Part shown: positions 1 to 7,648 of the stretch, piece after piece
Numbering within the stretch: the first letter of the stretch is position 1
How the letters are laid out: each line of letters begins with the position of its first letter
NCBI GenBank assembly: GCA_009885595.1
Contig: VFKJ01000921.1
Span: 1 to 11,323 of the forward strand
Direction of reading: 5' to 3'
Length of the DNA: 11,323 bases
DNA from: Myxococcales bacterium
GTDB taxonomy: Bacteria > Myxococcota > Myxococcia > Myxococcales > Myxococcaceae
Made by a program: the position numbers and the translations under genes
The notes under the pieces: generated by a model
The model's database searches: none
Seen by the model: only the letters and a program-made list of their open reading frames with translations
Told to the model about the DNA's origin: nothing

Positions 1-1
1 C

Positions 2-589
2 CTCTACACCACCAGCAACCTGGGGACCGACTGCAACACCGGCAACAGCGCCCTCTACACGTCCCGGAACAACGTGGTGCCGGACGACGATCGCGACGGC
101 TACCCGGCGAGCGTGACCGACACCAGCCAGTGCACCGGCGCCACCTCGCCGCAGGGCGGGCGCACCTATTATTCCGACGGGGCGGGCGGGTATTGGATGG
201 GGCGGGCTGACTGCCTTCAGAAGAACGGGTCCAACTGCGACCCGACGTACACCGATTGCTACGATCTGAACGCGGCGGCCAACTTCACCCAGACCACTTT
301 CTTCACCGCCCATCGGGGCGACGGCAGCTTCGACTACAACTGCTCGGGCGGCTCGATCAGCTCGAACCTGACTGCGACCTTCTGCGCCTCCACCACCGCG
401 GGAGTGGCCCTCTTCACCGACGGCAGCTGCCTGAGCCCGAACGGCACCGGCACCATCTGCAACTCCCCCACGGCGTTCGCGCTTCCGGGTGCCTGCGGCA
501 AGGCCACCGCGGGGGCGGCGACCTTCACCAACGCCGCCGGTTGCATCGCCGACACCCTGGCCACGGCGACGGTGATCGGCTGCCGCTAG
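2..589 (+). CDS. Secreted Cys-rich protein, C-terminal part (5' end outside window)
   Basis: The reading frame is open from the first base of the window to a TAG at 587-589, giving about 195 residues of a protein that begins upstream. It contains 12 cysteines, many Gly, Thr, Ser and Asn residues, and few charged residues, as in exported, disulfide-bonded proteins. Near residue 27 of the visible part lies DDDRDGYP, a DxDxDG-type acidic loop like those of thrombospondin type 3 or EF-hand-like calcium sites. A later RGDGSFDYNCSG stretch resembles repeats that I associate with large myxobacterial cell-surface proteins. No enzymatic motif is visible. The GTG at 74 could act as a start, but it would remove visible upstream coding sequence of the same style, so I treat the gene as truncated by the window edge. 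An extracellular or surface structural role is inference; the specific function is unknown. Confidence 0.7.
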   Translation, partial: LYTTSNLGTDCNTGNSALYTSRNNVVPDDDRDGYPASVTDTSQCTGATSPQGGRTYYSDGAGGYWMGRADCLQKNGSNCDPTYTDCYDLNAAANFTQTTFFTAHRGDGSFDYNCSGGSISSNLTATFCASTTAGVALFTDGSCLSPNGTGTICNSPTAFALPGACGKATAGAATFTNAAGCIADTLATATVIGCR

Positions 590-593
590 TCAG

Positions 594-629
594 CCCTCTC
601 CCCGACCCTCTCCCCCGCGGGGGAGAGGG
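594..629. repeat. Perfect 24-bp palindrome with flanking half-copy (REP-like or bidirectional terminator)
   Basis: Positions 606-629 are a perfect palindrome: CCCTCTCCCCCG followed directly by its reverse complement. A direct copy of the left arm, CCCTCTCCCC, lies at 594-603. The element fills the 43-bp gap between two convergent genes ending at 589 and 633. It could form a very stable GC hairpin on either transcript, but there is no T-run after it on either strand, so it is not a classical intrinsic terminator. CCCTCTCCC/GGGAGAGGG inverted repeats are, from general knowledge, common intergenic repeats in GC-rich bacteria, so a REP-like repeat is the best reading. Confidence 0.6.
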
Positions 630-632
630 AGA

Positions 633-1658
633 TCAGAAGTGGCCGCTGACGAGCACGCCCGCGGGAGCGGGGCTCAACGCGATCGCCGGCTGATCAGCAG
701 GACCGAGGATCACCAGCACCAGGCCCGCGGCCCCCAGCGCGCCGCCCACGCCGAACAGCACGTTGGCCACGCTGGCCTGGGTGTTCGCCGACGCCTCCAG
801 CGGACCGGCCTCGGCCTGGGTGATGCCGGTGACCCGGCCCAGCTCATCGCGGGTGGCGTCGGTGAGCCGGGCCCGGGCAGCGCCAGACTGCGCGCCGAGC
901 ACCACCCCGATGCCCGCGGCGACCACCCCTGCGCCGAGCAGCGCGAAGCCGGTGGGGCGGCGCCAGCCACCGGAACCCGGGCCCCCGGCGCCGACCTGCA
1001 CCGGACCGGTCGACGCCACCGACGCACGCACTTCGCCGTCCGTGCGAGGCATCGCTTCGGTGGCGACGGTGAAGAGCACGCCCTTTCGATCGCTGAGCAC
1101 CTCGACCCACCAGCTCACCCCTTGCTTCTTCACGGGCGCCTCGGCCCTTCCCGCGGTGATCGGCACGTCCAGGGTCGACTTCTCGCCCTCGAGGTCCAGG
1201 TGGAAGCGGGCGATGCGGGCCAGCCGCAGCACGTCCTTGTCCACCAACACCTTGACCGCCTGCACCAGGCCCCCTTCCAGGTTGACCCCGCCGGTGACGG
1301 CCAGGGGGCCATTGGCGGCGGCCCAGTCCCGCGCCTCGAAGAAGGGGGTGCGCACCCGGGGCGGCAGGTCCTTGGGCAGGGTGGCCGCGGGCTCGAGCAT
1401 CAGCAGCTTGCGGAAGGAGTCGCGCGTCTTCGCTTCCTTGCCCAGGGTGCCGAAGGCGATGCCCTGCAGCTGGAGAATCTCGAGCACCGTCGCGCGATCG
1501 TTCCCCTCGGTCTTGTCGGCGGCGTCGAGGGCCTTGAGGGCCGCTTCCATCTCGAGGTCGTCGATGAGCGCCCGGGCTTCGGCCAACCGGGGCGAACCGG
1601 CCGACGCCGCGGAACCCCAGATCAACGCGATGACGGGAAGCAGGCTGAGGGCGCGCAT
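633..1658 (-). CDS. Exported TPR-like protein with C-terminal two-helix membrane hairpin, unknown function
   Basis: This 341-residue protein starts at ATG 1658. Residues 1-20 form a signal peptide ending in SAASA. Residues about 23-95 are helical, with an ALKALD / QGIAFGTLG / FRKLLMLEP pattern like two degenerate TPR units. A beta-rich middle part (about 118-215) follows, then a Gly-rich linker (223-231). Two hydrophobic helices come next (about 236-256 and 297-319), and the protein ends in VLVSGHF. TPR-like region, beta part and paired C-terminal helices is an arrangement I know from myxobacterial proteins encoded beside Ser/Thr kinases or carrying PEGA domains. The gene is divergent from the PEGA kinase starting at 1746, so the two may share a control region and a pathway. 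That link is inference. No catalytic residues are recognisable. Confidence 0.75.
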   Translation of the reverse strand: MRALSLLPVIALIWGSAASAGSPRLAEARALIDDLEMEAALKALDAADKTEGNDRATVLEILQLQGIAFGTLGKEAKTRDSFRKLLMLEPAATLPKDLPPRVRTPFFEARDWAAANGPLAVTGGVNLEGGLVQAVKVLVDKDVLRLARIARFHLDLEGEKSTLDVPITAGRAEAPVKKQGVSWWVEVLSDRKGVLFTVATEAMPRTDGEVRASVASTGPVQVGAGGPGSGGWRRPTGFALLGAGVVAAGIGVVLGAQSGAARARLTDATRDELGRVTGITQAEAGPLEASANTQASVANVLFGVGGALGAAGLVLVILGPADQPAIALSPAPAGVLVSGHF

Positions 1659-1745
1659 GTGAGGAACGGAAGCCTACCCTTTTGAGGGCCCACCACCCCT
1701 CTCGTAAATTGACGGATCAGCTCCGCCGCCCCACACTTCGCAGCA
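1659..1745. promoter_or_regulatory. Divergent intergenic control region between the 341-residue protein and the kinase
   Basis: This 87-bp gap must hold the start signals of both divergent genes. On the plus strand TTGACG (1709-1714) is followed, after 17 bp, by a poor -10 match, CACACT (1732-1737). If used, transcription would start almost at the kinase GTG, giving a nearly leaderless message, and indeed no Shine-Dalgarno precedes that GTG. On the minus strand I see no convincing promoter or Shine-Dalgarno. The region is a control region by position; the individual boxes are weak. Confidence 0.35.
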
Positions 1746-3519
<1,774 letters not shown>

Positions 3520-3530
<11 letters not shown>

Positions 3531-4515
3531 GCGCCAGGGAGCGCAGGCGCGAGGCCAGCTCCCGCGTGCCCGGCTCGTTGCGGGGCGCCAGCTCGACCGA
3601 GAACGCGGCCGTCTCCAACCAGCCGGCTTCGGCGGCGGTGCGGGCCTCGAGGCGCTCCACCTTCCGGCGCAGCCCGTCGAGCTGCTCCAGGGTGTCGCGG
3701 TGCACGCGCAGCAGCTGGCCGAGGTGGCTGGCGAGCTCGGTATCGGTCGTCTCGCCGATGCGCTCCACGAGCGCGGTCACCGCCTCGCGCGCCTCCTGCT
3801 CGGTGTGCTCGTCCAGCGAGCTGGCGAGCAGGTCGCGCTCGGCCTTCACCTTGAGCCACCGCGCGGCGCCCTCGTGCGCGAGCGCTTCCAGCTCTGCGCG
3901 CGGGCCACCCCTGGGCAACCGGCCCAGCGCGGCGCGCACCCGTTGCCAGGCGTGCAGCACCCTGGGCTGCGAGGCGAGCTTGGGCTCCACCGCGTCGGCG
4001 GCGAGGCTCACCCACGCCAGCGCCGCGCCCGCGGAGAGGAACACCCCCGCGCCCAGCAGGGCCAACCAGCCCAGCGCCGCCCCGGGCCCCAGGTGGCGGC
4101 CCGAGAGCCAGCGCTCCAGCAGCAGGCACCACGCCGCGCCCAGCGAAGGACCGGCGCAGACCGCGAGCCGCCGCGAAAGAGAGCGCGGCGCGCTCGCCAG
4201 CATCAGCCCCAGGGGCACGGTGAAGAAGTACGCCAGGGTCGCTGGCGTCGAGGGAACGAACACCGGCAGCAGGGCGCTGGCGGCCAACACGGCCAAGCGC
4301 GCCCCCAGCCCCTGCCCGGGGAGCAGCAAGAGCAACAGCCCCGCGGCGAGGGCGAGGGTGTAACCAGCGGTGGAGGCGGTGCGGCTGAGCCCACCCACCA
4401 GCATCACCAGGCCGCCGGCGAGCGCGCCGCCGAGGGCGCCGCGCACCAGCAACCGCTCCACCGCGGCGGGGTCTTCGAAGCCGACCCGCTCCCAGGCCTG
4501 TTCGAGGGCGCTCAT
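3520..4515 (-). CDS. Multi-pass membrane protein with helical/coiled-coil C-terminal tail, unknown function
   Basis: This 331-residue protein is not recognised as a named family. The N-terminal half is strongly hydrophobic with about five or six membrane helices (roughly 27-43, 50-66, 73-88, 93-108, 116-134 and 147-172). The C-terminal half is hydrophilic and helical, rich in Ala, Glu, Arg and Leu, with a likely coiled coil around 265-297 (LEQLDGLRRKVERLEA). There is no signal peptide. The ATG at 4515 is preceded by GAGGG (plus-strand 4524-4528) with an 8-base spacer, lying inside the end of the VWA gene. Only one base separates that gene's TGA from this ATG, so translation is probably coupled and the two proteins may act together in the membrane. 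It is the last gene of the sigma-factor block, and its 3' end runs 11 bp into the convergent kinase gene. Confidence 0.75.
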
Positions 4516-4516
4516 C

Positions 4517-5869
4517 TCAGTAGCCCTCGTTCTCTTTGCCGAAGGCGCTGAGCTTCTTCCGCTCGAGGCCGCGGGCGTACTCCTTCTTCCCCTGCGCGTC
4601 GGTCGACTTGCTGAAGCGCACCCGGGTGGCGTCGACCTCCGACTGGCCGGCGAGGGCGTCGGCGCTCATGCCGAACAGCGAGCGCGCGTTGTCGAGCAGG
4701 CTGGTGGCCTGCGCGCTGTCGCCCCGCTCCCACGCGGCGGCGGCCGCGAGCAGCTTCAGGTTGCCGACCGCGCCGATCCCGCGGGAGAAGACCGCCTCGT
4801 CACGCGAGGCCACCACGTCGGTCTCGTCTTCCACCACCGCCACCGTGAAGCCGACGTCGCTGCGCTGCGCTTCCCCGCCCAGCGATCGCCAGCTCACCGT
4901 CGCCAGCAGGCTGGCGCGATCATCCACCGAGGCGCGCGGCGACTCCACCCGCACCAGCACGCGCGTAGGCGTGTGCGGCCTCAGGTCCGCCAGGTGCAGC
5001 ACCTGGCGCCCGTCGGGCCTGGTCTCGAGCACGCGGCCGGGCGCTTCCACCACCCGCAGGGCGTTGCTGTGAAAGGTGAGCTCGACGTTGCGCGCCACCG
5101 CGCTGCGAGCGGCGGTCACCTCGCGCCCGAGGATCTCTTCCAGCGCGCCGGCGTTCGCGAGGTAGCCGTACATGCCGCCACCCCGCTCGGCGAGTTGCAG
5201 CATCAGCGCGCCGTCGATGTCCGAGCCCACGCCCAGCGCGGTGACGGTGATGGAGTCATCGTGCACGTGGCCCACCAGCCCCGAGAGCTCGCGCGCGGTG
5301 AGCAGCCCCACGGTGGGTTGGCCGTCGCTCACCAGCAGCAGCCGCCGCGCCCCGGTGGCCCGACGCAGCGAGCTCCACCCGGCCTCCGTGGCGCCGGAGA
5401 GGTTGGTGGCCCCCGCGGCCTGGAGGGCGTCGATCGCCTGGTGGAAGGCCTGCCGGCTCTCCGGCGTCACCCGGCGCAGCTCGGCGGTGGTGAGCTCCGA
5501 GCCGAAGGCGACCAGCGCCAGCTCATCGCGCTCACCGAGCAGGTCGACCAGCCGGTGCGCGGCCTTGCGCGCGTCTTCGAGCTTCGAGCCCGCCATCGAG
5601 CCCGAGGTGTCGAGCACCAGCGCCAGCGAGATGGGCTGCTCGCCGGCCAGCTCGCTCTCGAGGGTGACGGTGTATTCGGCGAAGAGCTCGGTGCCGTTCA
5701 AGTGCACCGCGGTGTGGCTGGGCCGGGCTTCCACCTTCACCGCGCTGCCTCTGGAGACGGCCACCTCTCCGGGCCTGGCGACGACCGGCCGCGGCTTGGT
5801 GGCGACCGCCATGACGGCCATCAGCGAGAGGACCAACGCGCTGCCGAGGAGAATGCGGGTCTTGTTCAT
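4517..5869 (-). CDS. Exported or membrane-anchored VWA-domain protein
   Basis: This 450-residue protein begins with a hydrophobic N terminus (about 5-23, after MNKTR), which is either a signal peptide or a membrane anchor. A von Willebrand factor A domain spans about 80-255. Its metal-ion-dependent adhesion site looks intact: DTSGS at 87-91, Thr155 in GATNL and Asp182 in SDGQP. Such domains bind Mg2+ and mediate protein-protein contact. The rest (about 256-450) is a beta-rich part followed by a helical, charged tail (AAAAWERGDSAQATSLLDNA), as in other bacterial VWA proteins whose C-terminal region is ill-defined. The ATG at 5869 is supported by AGGAG with a six-base spacer, but this site is part of a hairpin (5875-5898). 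The gene lies after the sigma and anti-sigma genes and is 1 bp from the membrane-protein gene, so an envelope role under that sigma factor is likely but inferred. The exact partner is unknown. Confidence 0.88.
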   Translation of the reverse strand: MNKTRILLGSALVLSLMAVMAVATKPRPVVARPGEVAVSRGSAVKVEARPSHTAVHLNGTELFAEYTVTLESELAGEQPISLALVLDTSGSMAGSKLEDARKAAHRLVDLLGERDELALVAFGSELTTAELRRVTPESRQAFHQAIDALQAAGATNLSGATEAGWSSLRRATGARRLLLVSDGQPTVGLLTARELSGLVGHVHDDSITVTALGVGSDIDGALMLQLAERGGGMYGYLANAGALEEILGREVTAARSAVARNVELTFHSNALRVVEAPGRVLETRPDGRQVLHLADLRPHTPTRVLVRVESPRASVDDRASLLATVSWRSLGGEAQRSDVGFTVAVVEDETDVVASRDEAVFSRGIGAVGNLKLLAAAAAWERGDSAQATSLLDNARSLFGMSADALAGQSEVDATRVRFSKSTDAQGKKEYARGLERKKLSAFGKENEGY

Positions 5870-5874
5870 GTGGA

Positions 5875-5898
5875 GCTCCTGTTCGTTTGGACAGGAGC
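5875..5898 (-). promoter_or_regulatory. Hairpin that sequesters the ribosome-binding site of the VWA gene
   Basis: In the minus-strand message GCTCCTGT pairs perfectly with ACAGGAGC, an 8-bp stem with an 8-base loop (CCAAACGA). The downstream arm contains the AGGAG Shine-Dalgarno, which lies six bases before the ATG at 5869. When folded, the hairpin would cover the ribosome-binding site. The structure is directly visible; its use in regulation, for example by a protein, a small RNA, temperature or translation from upstream, is inference. Confidence 0.5.
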
Positions 5899-5945
5899 CA
5901 CCGTCTCACGCGAGCCCAGGGCGGGAGCATCGGGCGAAGATCGAG

Positions 5946-5975
5946 GTCGGTCGTTTGACCGTCGGTCGTTCGACG
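5946..5975. repeat. 15-bp tandem repeat, two copies, in the leader of the VWA gene
   Basis: Plus-strand GTCGGTCGTTTGACC (5946-5960) is followed directly by GTCGGTCGTTCGACG (5961-5975), 13 of 15 bases identical. The second copy also forms a small inverted repeat, CCGTCG at 5959-5964 and CGACGG at 5971-5976. It lies 11 bp after the anti-sigma gene and about 75 bp before the VWA ATG. Tandem spacing suits a protein-binding site, but no known operator is recognised. Confidence 0.4.
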
Positions 5976-5986
5976 GATGCGAAAAG

Positions 5987-6235
5987 CTACTTGGCGGCCT
6001 TCGCCATCTCGGAGCGCAGAAAGTCGGTGAGTTTCGCCGCCACTTCCCGGGGCATCTCGCGCGCCAGGGCCTTGCGGCACAGCGCCGGCGTCGCCTGGTA
6101 GCTCTTGAGGAAGTCCTCGCAGGGAGAGCAGCCATCCAGGTGCTGCTCGAGCCGGGCCTTCAGCTCAGTGTTCAGCTCCCCGTCCAGGTATTCCAGCAAC
6201 AGCTCGACGCTGTCTTTGCAAGTGGAGGAGTTCAT
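5987..6235 (-). CDS. Small soluble zinc-binding anti-sigma factor (ZAS family)
   Basis: This 82-residue protein probably binds and holds inactive the ECF sigma factor encoded just upstream. The ZAS motif HxxxCxxC is clear at His32-Cys36-Cys39 (HLDGCSPC), preceded by Cys6. The 26-residue gap from Cys6 to His32 equals that from Cys11 to His37 in the redox-sensing RsrA, where HxxxCxxC is also present. A further Cys53 is present. There is no membrane segment, so it should act in the cytoplasm, perhaps as a redox or zinc sensor. The ATG at 6235 is chosen because it puts Cys6 near the N terminus as expected. An upstream in-frame ATG at 6316 would add 27 unlike residues. No good Shine-Dalgarno precedes either ATG. 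It lies 91 bp after sigma and 117 bp before the VWA gene. The target is inferred from gene order. Confidence 0.87.
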   Translation of the reverse strand: MNSSTCKDSVELLLEYLDGELNTELKARLEQHLDGCSPCEDFLKSYQATPALCRKALAREMPREVAAKLTDFLRSEMAKAAK

Positions 6236-6283
6236 CGAAGGGCCGTCAGGAGAGGACAACCCTTCATTGTTACGCAAGGGCCA

Positions 6284-6295
6284 CGGTTGCAACCG
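6284..6295. repeat. Perfect 12-bp palindrome between the sigma and anti-sigma genes
   Basis: CGGTTGCAACCG is a perfect palindrome within the 91-bp gap between the sigma stop (6327) and the anti-sigma ATG (6235). It might be a dimeric repressor site or a small RNA stem, but it is short, so chance is not excluded. I see no -35/-10 pair next to it. Confidence 0.25.
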
Positions 6296-6326
6296 AGATT
6301 GAGCGCGGCTGAACAAGTGACCAGCG

Positions 6327-6959
6327 TCAAGAGCGCTCTTGATAGAAATGGTCGATCGCGGTGCGCAGCGAGAGGCGGGCGCGGTGCAGCCGGCTCTTGA
6401 TGGCCGGCACGGTAGAGCCTGTCAGCTCGGCGATCTCCTCGTAGGACAGGCCCTCGAGGTCCTTGAGCACGAACACCTCGCGGTACTCGGCACCCAGGCG
6501 GGCGGCGGCGGCTTCGATGGCCTCGCGCAGCTCCTTGTCCATCGCCTCGCCTTCGGCGTCGCGAAAGTCAGACACCTCTTCGACCAGGCTGCCCCGCTCG
6601 TTGAACTGGGGGCCGTCGAGCGGGCCTTCGACCTGGTTGACCACCTTGCGGTGACGCAGGCGCATCAGCGCGTGGTTGGCGGCGATCCGATAGACCCACG
6701 AGCCGAACTGCGCGTCGCCCCGGAAGTTGGGGAGGTTTCGGTAGGCGGAGAGGAAGCTCTCCTGCAGCACCTCGGCGGCGTCGTCGGCCGAGTTGAGCAT
6801 TCGCTGGGCGAGCCCGAACACACGGGAGCGATGGCGCTCGACGAGGCCCTCGAACGCAGCCACATCGCCCGCCTGGGCGCGGGTCAGCAGCTCGGTGTCT
6901 TCGGAAGGAATCAAAGGCGCGGAACCCTGAATCTTCCGACTCTCAGCGTCAAGCGACAT
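6327..6959 (-). CDS. ECF (group IV) RNA polymerase sigma factor
   Basis: This 210-residue sigma-70 family protein, of ECF size, should direct RNA polymerase to a stress-type regulon. Region 2 lies at about 38-105, with the core-binding/-10 recognition block DAAEVLQESFLSAYRNL and FGSWVYRIAANHALMRLRHR. An acidic, variable linker covers about 108-140. Region 4 lies at about 145-202, with YREVFVLKDLEGLSYEEIA and the helix-turn-helix SRLHRARLSLR. Sigma region 3 is absent, as expected. The ATG at 6959 is preceded by AGGTGG with AGG five bases away; a GTG at 6965 is an alternative that adds two residues. The gene is 39 bp after the DNA-glycosylase gene and upstream of the anti-sigma gene on the same strand. 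A candidate ECF-type promoter (7001-6975) suggests autoregulation. Subgroup and signal are unknown; the likely control is the ZAS protein. Confidence 0.93.
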   Translation of the reverse strand: MSLDAESRKIQGSAPLIPSEDTELLTRAQAGDVAAFEGLVERHRSRVFGLAQRMLNSADDAAEVLQESFLSAYRNLPNFRGDAQFGSWVYRIAANHALMRLRHRKVVNQVEGPLDGPQFNERGSLVEEVSDFRDAEGEAMDKELREAIEAAAARLGAEYREVFVLKDLEGLSYEEIAELTGSTVPAIKSRLHRARLSLRTAIDHFYQERS

Positions 6960-6974
6960 GACCACCTACCCGAA

Positions 6975-7001
6975 TACGGTGCGGGGTTGCTGCAGGTTTC
7001 A
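6975..7001 (-). promoter_or_regulatory. Candidate ECF-type promoter of the sigma operon
   Basis: On the minus strand TGAAAC (7001-6996) is followed by a 17-base spacer and CGTA (6978-6975). This has the -35/-10 form of ECF promoters such as those of Bacillus SigW (TGAAAC, N16, CGTA), which often precede the sigma gene itself. The TGA of TGAAAC is also the glycosylase stop codon. Transcription would start about 9 bases before the sigma ATG, a short leader. Match to a consensus only; no experimental support. Confidence 0.4.
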
Positions 7002-7559
7002 CCGCCCCTGGCTCACGAACGGCGACCGGCGATCGTGGAAACGAAACGGCCTCGAGGCCCATTCCCCTGCGTAATCCACGCCAATCCGTCGGCTGACCTC
7101 GATGTGGCGCCTGGGCACCGGCACCCCGCGTGCGACGAAGAGCGGGGCGCGGTCGAGCGGCCGGGCGTTGAGTTCCAGGCAGAGCCCCAGCGCGCGGGTC
7201 AGTCGCCCGGGGCCGTCGGTGCGCAGTCCCTGCATCCCCTCGCCAGGCTCGAGCGCGCGAATGAGCACGGCCGCGCCCTCGCCCACCACCACGTTCACGC
7301 ACAGGTGCAGGCCGTAGACCAGAAACAGGTACGCGTGACCCGCGGGGCCGAACATGACCTCGGTGCGCGCGGTGCGCCCCTTCGAGGCGTGACAGGCGAG
7401 ATCTTCCGGGCCGATGTAGGCCTCGGTCTCCACGATGCGGCCCGCGCGTGCGCGACCGCGCACGACGTGCACCAGGTCCATCCCCAGCAGGGCGCGGGCG
7501 AGGGACACGGCGTCACGCGCATGAAACGACAGCGGCAGCGCCCGTCGAACCGGCTTCAC
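6999..7559 (-). CDS. mpg: 3-methyladenine DNA glycosylase, AAG/MPG family
   Basis: This 186-residue protein should excise alkylated and deaminated purines (3-methyladenine, hypoxanthine) from DNA, the first step of base excision repair. Length and sequence fit the AAG/MPG family: RIVETEAYIGPED with the catalytic Glu46 and intercalating Tyr48, His57, the VYG Tyr82 (human Tyr162) and Asn89 (human Asn169), then LIRALEPGEGM, GPGRLTRALGL and RIGVDYAGEWASRPFRF. All match the family. The GTG at 7559 is the only canonical start in this frame before the upstream stop at 7647-7649, but it lacks a good Shine-Dalgarno. It is divergent from malQ with an 89-bp gap. Its stop is 39 bp before the sigma ATG, so it might be cotranscribed with that block. 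It may link DNA damage to the stress operon, though that is inference. Confidence 0.94.
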   Translation of the reverse strand: MKPVRRALPLSFHARDAVSLARALLGMDLVHVVRGRARAGRIVETEAYIGPEDLACHASKGRTARTEVMFGPAGHAYLFLVYGLHLCVNVVVGEGAAVLIRALEPGEGMQGLRTDGPGRLTRALGLCLELNARPLDRAPLFVARGVPVPRRHIEVSRRIGVDYAGEWASRPFRFHDRRSPFVSQGR

Positions 7560-7648
7560 GCTGGCGAAAGTAGCGCACCAGGCGCGGACGACCTCCTCTC
7601 CGAAGCGACAGAGAAACCGAGCCGAGTTCGTGTAGACATTCGACCCTC
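7560..7648. promoter_or_regulatory. Divergent promoter region between the glycosylase and malQ
   Basis: An 89-bp gap between divergent starts must carry both promoters. A Shine-Dalgarno-like GGAGAGGAGG on the minus strand (7593-7602) is about 33 bases from the glycosylase GTG, too far to serve it, and no in-frame start lies closer. I see no consensus -35/-10 pair that I trust for either gene. Confidence 0.35.

Noticed and set aside
5870..5986. A second ECF-type promoter in front of the VWA gene
   Set aside because: GAAC and AAAC boxes occur in the tandem repeat, but no CGTA or CGTC lies 16-17 bases downstream of either.
6236..6316. Longer anti-sigma protein starting at ATG 6316
   Set aside because: The added 27 residues are unlike the family and move Cys6 away from the N terminus; the start at 6235 matches the usual ZAS size.
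4370..6400. Long plus-strand open frame of 676 codons across the membrane protein, VWA and anti-sigma genes
   Set aside because: It runs opposite several clear minus-strand genes and across their intergenic gaps, with low-complexity composition, so it is a shadow and not a fusion gene.
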